Assembly (NCBI GenBank): GCA_047518265.1
Contig: JAKZRG010000003.1
Coordinates: 256,516-320,515, forward strand
From: Oceanospirillum sp047518265
GTDB taxonomy: Bacteria; Pseudomonadota; Gammaproteobacteria; Pseudomonadales; Halomonadaceae
DNA length: 64,000 nucleotides
Direction: 5' to 3'
Below, one piece after another: positions 17,241 through 24,937 of the stretch. Every line of letters begins with the position of its first letter. Position 1 is the first letter of the stretch. A program made the position numbers and the translations under genes. The notes below the pieces were generated by a model, which did no database searches, was not told the origin of the DNA, and worked only from the letters and a program-made list of their open reading frames with translations.

Positions 17241-19121
17241 ATGAAAACTGCCCATAAAATATCTCTATTGTCATCGGTTGTTATCGTTGTCACTCTGTCT
17301 ATCTATTCTTGGATACAATTTAAAAGTGCAAAGGAAGCTCTGTATGAAAAAACAGCTTCAAGTGTTCAGGAAGAGATGGAAGGGTTGGCTAAGGAGGTGA
17401 CTTACTGGCTACACGGTAAGTTGAGTTTAATTGATATGATGGCGGAAACCATTAATCAGGACTTTAATCGAGAAACCATCCAAACAACCTTTAATAATCC
17501 TCAGCTTAAGAAAGAATTTTTATTGATTTTTGGTGGGTTAGATACCGATGGGAAAAAGATCAGCAATAACCCCAACTCCAGCACCAAAGGCTGGGATGCC
17601 AGAAAACGCCCTTGGTATCCTTATGCAAGAAATAATCAACAGGCGGTATTAACAGATCCCTATATCGCTTCCAGTACGGGTAAGTTATTGATATCCGCCG
17701 TGGCTAATTTTTATGACCAAGGACAGTTTAAAGGGGCTTTTGGTGGCGATCTTAGCCTGGATACCGTTTCAGAGGTTTTTGCTTCTTTAGATTTTAATGA
17801 TACCGGATATGCTTTTTTATTGGGTGAAGACGGAAACATTATCAGCCACCCAGATCAATCCATGTACGGAAAATCTGTCACCGAGTTACTGGACGGTCAA
17901 ACACCAGAATTCAGTAGTGACATGAGAGAGGCGCGTTCAGGCAATCAAGAGGTTTTTGTTACCTTTAAAGCTCTCAAGGAACTACATGGTCTGAATTGGT
18001 ATGTGGGTGTGGTGCTGGACAAACATAAAGTCATGGCTGATGCCCATCAACTGGGTGTTAACTCTATTTTTGCTATTTTAATCAGTGCTCTATTATGCAG
18101 CTTAGTACTCTACTATGCCGTGAGTTATCTGTTGAAACCGCTACAGGGACTGCATGCTTCGTTGTTAGAAATTAATCGGGGGGAAGGGGATCTAACCCAA
18201 CGTTTGACCGTCACCCGTGAAGATGAGTTTGGTTTAGTCTCTAAAGACTTTAATCACTTTATCGATTATCTGCAGCAGCTCATTCGTCGAGTTAAAACGA
18301 TCACGGTTGATGTGCATCAGAACAGTCAGCATACCTCAGATTCAGCCTCAAAAGCAGCAGATGGCCTAGCGATGCAGCTACATGAGCTTGATCTGTTAGC
18401 AACAGCCATGAATGAGATGCACATGACCTCTCAATCGGTGGCTAAGCATGCGGAACAGGCCGCTGAAGCAACCCATCAGGCAGATCAATCTACCGATCAA
18501 GGTTTAACGGTCGTTCGAAAGACACAGGAAAGCATTATTGAACTGGCGCAGGATATGGATCAGGTAGTGGATACCATTCAAGAGCTATCCCGTTACAGTG
18601 ACAATATTGAATCGATTCTGACGGTGATCACAGGTATTGCCGAACAGACCAATTTACTGGCGTTAAACGCCGCCATTGAAGCGGCCAGAGCCGGTGAAAG
18701 TGGTCGGGGTTTTGCGGTGGTGGCGGATGAGGTCAGGGCGTTAGCAGCCCGAACTCAGCAATCCACCGAAGAAACGCATGACATGATTCTTCAGCTGCAA
18801 AATGGTGTGAAAAAAGCCGAACAGATTATTCTGACCAGTCGTGATAAAGCCTCGGTAGCCCAGAATATTGCGATAGAAGCTAACGAGACCTTGCATTCGG
18901 TACACCAGCATATTGTGAAAATCCATGAAGTCACCCTTCATATCGCCACAGCCGCTGAGCAACAAAGCCAAACCACGGAAGAGATTAACCGTAATACTGT
19001 GCGTATAAGGGATATCAGCCAGCAGGTCTCGGATCATGCGAGAGATCAGGAGCAGCAATGCCGGGGAATGGCTGATTTAGCCGGTAAGCAAGAGATCGAG
19101 CTGAGTAAGTTTAGAGTCTGA
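17241..19121 (+). CDS. Methyl-accepting chemotaxis protein with dCache_1 sensor
   Basis: This 626-residue chemoreceptor has membrane helix 1 (about 8-26), a periplasmic double-Cache domain (about 35-270), helix 2 (about 277-297), HAMP, and a signalling domain with the hairpin tip EQTNLLALNAAIEAARAG. The sensor carries most of the amino-acid-binding dCache signature known from PctA-like receptors: R123, W125, Y141 and D170 fall at the expected spacing, while the first Tyr is replaced by Trp118. Amino acid taxis is therefore likely. There is no CheR-binding pentapeptide at the C-terminus. It lies after the amino acid/dicarboxylate symporter, in keeping with a shared nutrient. Confidence 0.93.
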   Translation: MKTAHKISLLSSVVIVVTLSIYSWIQFKSAKEALYEKTASSVQEEMEGLAKEVTYWLHGKLSLIDMMAETINQDFNRETIQTTFNNPQLKKEFLLIFGGLDTDGKKISNNPNSSTKGWDARKRPWYPYARNNQQAVLTDPYIASSTGKLLISAVANFYDQGQFKGAFGGDLSLDTVSEVFASLDFNDTGYAFLLGEDGNIISHPDQSMYGKSVTELLDGQTPEFSSDMREARSGNQEVFVTFKALKELHGLNWYVGVVLDKHKVMADAHQLGVNSIFAILISALLCSLVLYYAVSYLLKPLQGLHASLLEINRGEGDLTQRLTVTREDEFGLVSKDFNHFIDYLQQLIRRVKTITVDVHQNSQHTSDSASKAADGLAMQLHELDLLATAMNEMHMTSQSVAKHAEQAAEATHQADQSTDQGLTVVRKTQESIIELAQDMDQVVDTIQELSRYSDNIESILTVITGIAEQTNLLALNAAIEAARAGESGRGFAVVADEVRALAARTQQSTEETHDMILQLQNGVKKAEQIILTSRDKASVAQNIAIEANETLHSVHQHIVKIHEVTLHIATAAEQQSQTTEEINRNTVRIRDISQQVSDHARDQEQQCRGMADLAGKQEIELSKFRV

Positions 19122-19314
19122 AGTTTATAAGGTGAGTCGCAGAAAGACCTATTCTTTAGATTACCGAGGACAGGATCTTTCTGTTTCGACAGGCTTGATA
19201 AATGATCAAGCCTAACGCTATTTATTACCACGCGAGCGTGGGAATAATAATATTAGAATACTTCTATTCGGGTACTTATTAAGGTTAGGTTGGCTTGCCG
19301 TGGAGGCGTTGAAA

Positions 19315-20082
19315 ATGCTGCGCTTTAACTGTGTTGTTGTCTTTAGTGTCTTGTATTTGGCTTCTTTTTCCGCTTTGTCCGATAAGGTTGAGGTGTATAC
19401 AGAGCACTTTCCACCGTATAACTATAAATATAACGGTCATATGGTGGGCTGCTCTACTCGGATTGTACGGGAGGTTTTTTCAGCCGCAGGGATCGATTAT
19501 GACATCATTGAAATGCCATGGGGGCGGGCGTTACATAGCGTTAAACATAATCGAAATTCATTTATCTATAGCATCAGCAGAACAAGCAGCAGGGAAGATG
19601 ATTTTTTATGGTTAGGACAGATAGCAGAGCCTAAACATGTCGCATTAGCCCTGAAGAGTCGAAAAGATATCCTTGTATCAAGTATTTCTGATTTTAATCA
19701 CTATAGGCTAGGTACCTCAAGGAACAGTGCCAGAGAGCAGTACTTGAGACTGAAAGGAAATAAAACAGCCCAGATGAGCCGAATATCCAGTGATACCCCC
19801 AATCAGATTAATTTTGAACTATTACGGCATGGCAGAGTGGATATTTGGCTGACTGAGTATAGGGTGGCTCGTTATATTGCTTTGATTAACGGTTATGAAC
19901 TCAATGAATTATTGGACATCGTTTTCAATTTTGATGAGCTGTCAAACAAAGGCTACTACCTAGCCGCTAACAAGGATTCAGATAAGGCACTTCTTGATAA
20001 GCTGCATAAGGCTTTTTTAGAGGTCAAGGGAGACCTAGATACTAGAATGCTAGATGCTGGTGGTTTGTATTGCGGGGATTGA
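19315..20082 (+). CDS. Periplasmic solute-binding protein (SBP_bac_3-like), orphan
   Basis: The 255-residue protein has a Sec signal peptide (LRFNCVVVFSVLYLASFSA) and a family-3 solute-binding fold, seen in VYTEHFPPYNYKYNG and the MPWGRALHSV segment. No ABC permease or ATPase is adjacent, so it may feed a distant transporter or act as a sensor accessory. The frame is open from a GTG at 19300, but GGAGG at 19302-19306 lies eight bases before the ATG at 19315, which I therefore take as the start. It converges on the GntR gene with a 10-bp gap. Confidence 0.85.
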   Translation: MLRFNCVVVFSVLYLASFSALSDKVEVYTEHFPPYNYKYNGHMVGCSTRIVREVFSAAGIDYDIIEMPWGRALHSVKHNRNSFIYSISRTSSREDDFLWLGQIAEPKHVALALKSRKDILVSSISDFNHYRLGTSRNSAREQYLRLKGNKTAQMSRISSDTPNQINFELLRHGRVDIWLTEYRVARYIALINGYELNELLDIVFNFDELSNKGYYLAANKDSDKALLDKLHKAFLEVKGDLDTRMLDAGGLYCGD

Positions 20083-20092
20083 TCCTGAAAAA

Positions 20093-20824
20093 TCAGGTGA
20101 GTTCTGACAGATAGTGATGCTGGAGTGTATTGCAGCGGCTGATACGTAACTCTACAGGTTGAGAATTAAGAGTGTAGGCAATGCGTTGTATACATAACAA
20201 AGGGCTGCCAAGAGGGAGATTTAGCCGTTCGGCCACCTCTTCTTGACAGCTTTCAGCTGAGAGACGCTCAGTGGCTCGGGCGACTGATATTCCATATTCT
20301 TGTTCGTATAAGCTGTAGAGAGTATTTGGAATTTTCTCTTTTTGTTGGCCCAGTTCAGGGAAGAGGTTGCTGGGAATCGAGATTGTTTCATCGATAACGG
20401 GCTGTTCATTTAAAAATCGAGTGCGACTGATACGAATGACTTGGTCACTATTTTTAAGCTGAAGATGTTGAGATTCTAGCTCATCTGCCGAACCTAATTC
20501 TATTGAAGTGACCTTACTCTTGGGTAATTGACGGTTATCATCTTTCCCTACAATGTGCAGAAAATGGAACAATGCTCGCTGTAGCGTGTGTTCTGCTATA
20601 AAAGTCCCACGCCCTTGCTGTCGAACCATCAGGTTTTCTGCCGTCATCTCATCTAGCGCTTTACGTACCGTCCCTTGACTTACCTTAAATTCCTTGGCGA
20701 GTTGATTCTCGCTAGGCAATGCCATGCCCGCTTTCCAATCGTTGTTGATTAGGCGGCGGGTCATAAGCTCTTTCACTTGTGCATAGAGAGGCTGAAAGCT
20801 AGGGCTTTTGGTTTTTATTGGCAA
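20093..20824 (-). CDS. GntR/HutC-family regulator, likely repressor of suyAB
   Basis: This protein has an N-terminal winged helix-turn-helix (KVSQGTVRKALDEMTAE) and a C-terminal UTRA effector domain. It is a paralog of the GntR gene at 34875, with an identical recognition helix. The frame opens at TTG 20845 and has an ATG at 20839, but GGAGAGG lies six bases before a TTG at 20824. Starting there gives 243 residues, and the N-terminus then aligns residue for residue with the 242-residue paralog (both reach PLY at residues 12-14), so I prefer 20824. It is divergent from suyA, with two palindromes in the gap, which fits repression of sulfolactate cleavage until a sulfonate-derived effector appears. 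Confidence 0.88.
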   Translation of the reverse strand: MPIKTKSPSFQPLYAQVKELMTRRLINNDWKAGMALPSENQLAKEFKVSQGTVRKALDEMTAENLMVRQQGRGTFIAEHTLQRALFHFLHIVGKDDNRQLPKSKVTSIELGSADELESQHLQLKNSDQVIRISRTRFLNEQPVIDETISIPSNLFPELGQQKEKIPNTLYSLYEQEYGISVARATERLSAESCQEEVAERLNLPLGSPLLCIQRIAYTLNSQPVELRISRCNTLQHHYLSELT

Positions 20825-20894
20825 AGTGCACCTCTCCATTATCAATATCGATCAAGTGGTTTTTCAAGTGTCAGAAGTATACCTAAAAAAACAG

Positions 20895-20942
20895 TCTTAT
20901 ATAAGATATAAAATAAAAATTAAAATAAGTCTTGTATAAGAC
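20895..20942. promoter_or_regulatory. Two GntR-type operators between the regulator and suyA
   Basis: TCTTATATAAGA (20895-20906) and GTCTTGTATAAGAC (20929-20942) are palindromes 35 bp apart, centre to centre. The second overlaps a TATAAG -10-like hexamer. The same core, TGTCTTATATAAGACA, is found before the exporter gene at 36233. Binding by the GntR paralogs is inferred. Confidence 0.75.
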
Positions 20943-21001
20943 ATATGTTTGTCGGTAAGCTAAATCACGTTAACCCCTTTAAACGAAAGAGGACGAATGA
21001 A

Positions 21002-21289
21002 ATGAGTGAAACGCATTTTTTGGTGCACGACAAAGATGACTCAGTTGGTGTAGCCGTTGTTGAGACAATTGAAGCTGGCATGGAAGTTGTCGGTTACAAG
21101 ATGGATACAGATGAAGAGATCAGACTGGTTGCTCTGAATGACATCCCTTTAGGTCACAAAATCGCTCTGAAAGATATTGCTGTTGGCGACACTATCATTA
21201 AGTACGACCAGGATATGGGGAAGGTTGTTGCGCCTATTAAGGCGGGTGGCCACGCTCATGTTCACAATATCAAGACCAAGCGTTGGTAA
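21002..21289 (+). CDS. suyA: (2R)-sulfolactate sulfo-lyase, small subunit (SuyA)
   Basis: This 95-residue protein matches SuyA, which corresponds to the small N-terminal SAF-like domain of altronate/galactarate dehydratases. Motifs include LGHKIALKDI and the C-terminal HVHNIKTKRW. With SuyB it splits (R)-3-sulfolactate into pyruvate and sulfite in the cytoplasm. The open frame extends back to an ATG at 20945, but AGAGGA at 20988-20993 lies eight bases before the ATG at 21002, and the upstream ATG has no ribosome binding site and directly abuts the operator. suyB follows after 89 bp. Confidence 0.93.
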   Translation: MSETHFLVHDKDDSVGVAVVETIEAGMEVVGYKMDTDEEIRLVALNDIPLGHKIALKDIAVGDTIIKYDQDMGKVVAPIKAGGHAHVHNIKTKRW

Positions 21290-21378
21290 TCAGTCCGAGT
21301 GTCTATAGAAATTACAGATAAAACTTGTACTTAACACTATTAAACCTAGCGCTAAAAAGCGTAACGGGAGACTAAGAA

Positions 21379-22545
21379 ATGACTGATAAGACCTTTATGG
21401 GATACCGCCGCGAAAATGGCCGAGTAGGTATCCGTAATCATGTTTTGATTCTGCCTCTGGATGATATTTCTAACGCGGCATGTGAATCTGTTGCTAATAA
21501 CATCAAGGGTACAACAGTAATTCCCCATGCTTATGGTCGTTTGCAGTTTGGTGCAGATCTGGACCTTCACTTCCGCACTATTATTGGTACAGGTTCAAAT
21601 CCAAATGTTGCAGCCGTTGTTGTAATTGGTATTGAGCCGGGCTGGACTCAGCGTGTTGTTGATGGCATCGCTAAAACAGGTAAGCCTGTTGCAGGTTTCT
21701 CAATCGAGCAAAACGGTGATATCAACACAGTTTGTTCCGCTTCTCGTAAAGCAAAAGAGTTTGTTCACTTTGCTACCGGACTAACGCGCGAAGAATGTCC
21801 TCTGAGTGATTTATGGGTGGCAACTAAATGTGGTGAATCTGATACGACCTCTGGTCTATCTGCAAACCCTACCGTTGGTAACTTTATTGATAAGTTATAT
21901 GAAGCGGGTGCAACCCTATGTTTCGGTGAAACGTCTGAAATCACGGGTGCTGAAAGAATTGTAGCTGAACGTGCTGCAACACCTGAGGCTGCAGCGAAAT
22001 TCATGAAAACTTGGGAAGCTTATAATGATTTCATTATGGCTGAGAAGACTGACGATCTGTCTGACTCCCAGCCTACGAAAGGGAATATCGAAGGTGGTCT
22101 AACCACTATTGAAGAAAAAGCCCTGGGTAATGTGCAAAAAATCGGTAAAAAAGCCAAGTATGTAGACGTACTTGAGCCTGCAGAAGCACCTGCAAAAGGT
22201 AATGGCCTGTACTTTATGGATACCTCATCTGCTGCTGCTGAGTGTAATACGCTACAAGCTGCAGCTGGTTACGTGCTGCACCTGTTCCCTACAGGTCAGG
22301 GTAATGTTATTGGTAACCCTATTATGCCGGTTATCAAAATTACAGGTAATCCTCGTACCGTTCGGACTATGTCAGAGCATATTGATCTGGATGTATCAGC
22401 TGTCCTGCGTCATGAAATGACACTTGATCAGGCGGGTGATGCTTTGATTGATGAGGCTATAGACGCATCTAATGGTCGTAATACCTGCGCGGAAGTTTTG
22501 GGTCACGTGGAATTCTCCATGACTAAGTTATACCGCAGTGCTTAA
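21379..22545 (+). CDS. suyB: (2R)-sulfolactate sulfo-lyase, large subunit (SuyB)
   Basis: The 388-residue protein belongs to the UxaA/altronate dehydratase C-terminal family and starts with its hallmark YRRENGRVGIRNHVLILP. Next to suyA it is the catalytic subunit of the iron-dependent sulfo-lyase that releases sulfite from (R)-sulfolactate. GGGAG precedes the ATG. Another UxaA-family dehydratase is conceivable, but the neighbouring hpsN, hpsO and hpsP genes make sulfolactate the sensible substrate. A large hairpin follows its stop codon. Confidence 0.93.
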   Translation: MTDKTFMGYRRENGRVGIRNHVLILPLDDISNAACESVANNIKGTTVIPHAYGRLQFGADLDLHFRTIIGTGSNPNVAAVVVIGIEPGWTQRVVDGIAKTGKPVAGFSIEQNGDINTVCSASRKAKEFVHFATGLTREECPLSDLWVATKCGESDTTSGLSANPTVGNFIDKLYEAGATLCFGETSEITGAERIVAERAATPEAAAKFMKTWEAYNDFIMAEKTDDLSDSQPTKGNIEGGLTTIEEKALGNVQKIGKKAKYVDVLEPAEAPAKGNGLYFMDTSSAAAECNTLQAAAGYVLHLFPTGQGNVIGNPIMPVIKITGNPRTVRTMSEHIDLDVSAVLRHEMTLDQAGDALIDEAIDASNGRNTCAEVLGHVEFSMTKLYRSA

Positions 22546-22555
22546 TTAAATATAA

Positions 22556-22663
22556 AGCAGCTGACTGTAAGTACCTATAAAGTTTGTTATCTTTGACTGA
22601 TATGACTAGAGATAAAAACTGTTTATATTAGAGACTTAATCCTGCCCCAGTTGGCTGCTTTTT
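22556..22663 (+). terminator. Two-tier hairpin/terminator after suyB
   Basis: AGCAGCTGACT (22556-22566) pairs along its full length with AGTTGGCTGCT (22649-22659), using two G-U pairs, and a T-run follows. Within the loop a second stem forms: AGTTT-G-TTATCT (22581-22592) with AGATAAAAACT (22610-22620). This looks like a terminator with an unusually large structured loop; a stable 3' RNA of about 110 nt could result. Confidence 0.55.
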
Positions 22664-23128
22664 ATTGAATGTAATTAAATGCTGATGTTTTTGATATAAG
22701 AGTATTAATGCAATAGTGCTATTGCCAATATAGATATATTGTTTGTAGGTTTGTTTTTGTTTTATCTCTATTGGTAAAGGTTCTAATACTAATTTTATTG
22801 GGCTGATTTTTATCTGATGGTAATGATTAGTACATACCTAAACAAAAATATTTCGATATATTCGGCCAGTAGCCAGAGAGGATGGTGACTCTATGTGGAG
22901 GCGCTCTTTTTAGGTGCTTATCATGACGAGCGTATGGCGGGCTATTAAGCTCTAGTAATGGCCAGCTCGCCGGTGATCACCGCTTTGGTTGTTGGGGTCA
23001 AGTGGTGATCGCCGTTAGATAGATTATGCCGTTCCAGATAACAATAATACTTTACACAGAAACACCAAGAGCTTGGATCGATCTTCTATGGTTTGAAAGA
23101 TCTTGTTGATGGTTGATAGGAATGGATA
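22664..23128. other. Intergenic region between suyB and the LacI gene
   Basis: This convergent gap of about 460 bp has no ORF. It holds copy C of the dispersed repeat (22829-22920). An imperfect inverted repeat, GGTGATCACC followed by GTGGTGATCGCC, lies at about 22973-23013. Nothing else is recognisable. Confidence 0.55.
22829..22920 (+). repeat. Dispersed ~90-bp structured repeat, copy C
   Basis: It reads TACATACCTAAACAAAA, a spacer, TTCGGCCAGTAGCCAGAGA, a longer spacer, and TTTTTAGGTGCTTA. ACCTAAA and TTTAGGT at the two ends are complementary. The strings are shared with copies A (6181-6271) and B (13868-13950). Confidence 0.75.
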
Positions 23129-24178
23129 TTAATCATTACTTGGTGGTGCTCCTGTGCTTCCTCTTATTACGAGTTGTGTGGCAAGTTTACTTTTCAGGCT
23201 AGGCGACTTATTTGCGATGTTGTCCAATAGGTATTCTGCCGCCTGTCGTCCCATTTGAGCCGTTGGGATATGGATGGTTGTTAAGCCGGGAAGTAGGTGT
23301 TCTGAAAGTGGTAGATTATCAAACCCTGTTACTGATACGTCTTCAGGGACGCGAATCCCGGAGTGCAGGCATTCCAATAGGCAGCCAGCGGCTAGCACAT
23401 CATTGCCACAGACAATGGCGGTAGGGCGTTCATTCTTGGGTCTATCCATGAGGTGTCGCGTGGCATGGCGTCCCTCCCATAGGTCGTAATTTTTTTCTAC
23501 GATACAGTTATCACTAATTTTTAGGCCATTTTGCTCTAAGGCATCTTTAACACCTTGGACACGAAGTGCTGCTCTGTCGTTACCGTTAGTGATTCCGGCG
23601 ATAATGCTAAACCTCTGATGACCTAGACTAAGTAAATGTTCCGTAAGTTCGTAAGTTGCTTGGTGATTATCAAAGCCAATGCAGGGGTGAGGGGAGTCTT
23701 CGCTATAAGCCCAGATATTTGCAAACAGTTGATGGTGTTGCCTCATGAGGTCGAAGGCTTCGGGTAAGTGGTCGTTACCGATTAGTAAGATGCCATCAAC
23801 ACCTTGCTCCATCATCTCACGGATTTGATTTAACTCGTGTTCCATATCGTAATTGGAAACAGCAAGGAGTAGTGTATAGCCGGCTTCATCCAGGCGTTTT
23901 TCGATAGCATTGATACCAGATGCAAATATTGCACTTTCCAGTGTTGGAATAATGGCGCCAATAGTTCGGCTGCTCTTGGAAGCAAGTGCCCTTGCTGCAC
24001 CGTCTCTGACGTAGCCTAGTAGACGGATCTGTTGTTCGACCTTTGCGCGAACCTTATCGCCTACGGCTTCAGGGTTGTTGAGTACGCGGGAGACTGTGGC
24101 CGTTGATACCCCTGCTGCTTGAGCAACATTTCCCAGGGTCGGTTTCTTTTTATCGGTAATTTGATAGCGCTTACTCAT
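23129..24178 (-). CDS. LacI-family repressor, likely controlling the TRAP/hps genes
   Basis: This 349-residue regulator has a LacI helix-turn-helix (GNVAQAAGVSTATVSRVLNN) and hinge helix (AARALASKSS), followed by a periplasmic-binding-protein-like effector domain with TGFDNLPLSEHLLPGLTTI near the end. It is divergent from the TRAP/hps genes, and two perfect TGTAAGCGCTTACA operators lie 133-174 bp from its start codon. The operators match the LacI/GalR family consensus around a central CG. The likely effector is DHPS, sulfolactate or a related intermediate, which is inference from position. Confidence 0.92.
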   Translation of the reverse strand: MSKRYQITDKKKPTLGNVAQAAGVSTATVSRVLNNPEAVGDKVRAKVEQQIRLLGYVRDGAARALASKSSRTIGAIIPTLESAIFASGINAIEKRLDEAGYTLLLAVSNYDMEHELNQIREMMEQGVDGILLIGNDHLPEAFDLMRQHHQLFANIWAYSEDSPHPCIGFDNHQATYELTEHLLSLGHQRFSIIAGITNGNDRAALRVQGVKDALEQNGLKISDNCIVEKNYDLWEGRHATRHLMDRPKNERPTAIVCGNDVLAAGCLLECLHSGIRVPEDVSVTGFDNLPLSEHLLPGLTTIHIPTAQMGRQAAEYLLDNIANKSPSLKSKLATQLVIRGSTGAPPSND

Positions 24179-24311
24179 CTTTAATTGAGTGCTCCAGTTA
24201 ATAACCTGATTGTGGTTTTTTAAATCATATTCTCTATATATAGCAGATTATACTATATTTTTTCTGTGGTTTTTCAGATTTTAGTTTGTTTCTATAATTA
24301 AAATTAAATTA

Positions 24312-24355
24312 TGTAAGCGCTTACACTTGACAGTAAAAATGTAAGCGCTTACAGT
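24312..24355 (+). promoter_or_regulatory. Twin LacI operators overlapping a sigma-70 promoter
   Basis: TGTAAGCGCTTACA occurs twice, at 24312-24325 and 24340-24353, 28 bp apart centre to centre. A perfect -35 TTGACA (24327-24332) lies between them, and a -10-like TACAGT (24350-24355) follows after 17 bp and overlaps the second operator. Repressor bound to both would block the promoter of the small membrane protein and TRAP genes. Confidence 0.8.
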
Positions 24356-24510
24356 GATTGTACAGTATACTTTGGAATACATTGATAACGCAGAAAGGCC
24401 ATATTTATATTAATGGTTTTTGATGCAATCCAATTTGTAGTTATCAGGTTGTAAGTCGAATGTTTTCTGTGAAATGTGTTGTTGTAATTATCAAGTCTTG
24501 TGGGGGTATT

Positions 24511-24786
24511 ATGAGTAGCAATGGCGAAAATTTGTTGAAACTGAATCCTCTTGTGATGGAGTCATCTATGGCTGGCAAGCATTCAAAGTTGCGCGCCCTT
24601 CCTTTATTAGCGTTATCTACTCTGCTGTTTATAGGATATGTGAGTAATATCCTGCTAGGCATGCTGGCTATTCAATATGCCGTAGCAGTCCCCTATCTCG
24701 TTGATCTCTGGGAGTTTTTAATGCTGTTTGGCGCGGCAGCAGGTTTTATTATTTTTATTCTTTTGAATGAAAAAGATAAACCCTGA
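24511..24786 (+). CDS. Small two-helix membrane protein heading the TRAP/hps genes
   Basis: The 91-residue protein has a polar N-terminus of about 28 residues and two strong membrane helices (LPLLALSTLLFIGYVSNILL and LWEFLMLFGAAAGFIIFILL), ending in the charged tail NEKDKP. I do not recognise the family. The frame is open from 24460, but GGGGGT just before the ATG at 24511 supports that start. It is the first gene after the LacI-controlled promoter and precedes the TRAP binding protein by about 150 bp, so it may take part in DHPS uptake or sulfite handling. It is too small to be a permease by itself. Confidence 0.7.
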   Translation: MSSNGENLLKLNPLVMESSMAGKHSKLRALPLLALSTLLFIGYVSNILLGMLAIQYAVAVPYLVDLWEFLMLFGAAAGFIIFILLNEKDKP

Positions 24787-24937
24787 TATCCCTGATTTTA
24801 AATTTGCATGAGTGCGAAAGATATTGGGAGGCAAATAATTTCAGGGAGTAACAGGGTAGATTTTGAGTAAGGCTTGTTAATCAGACGTAATAAAACATCG
24901 TAAATAATTGGGGCTAATAAAGTCCTTGGAGAAAATA

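Noticed and set aside
20945..21001. Upstream ATG extending suyA by 19 residues
   Set aside because: It has no ribosome binding site, directly abuts the operator palindrome, and the ATG at 21002 has AGAGGA at the correct distance.
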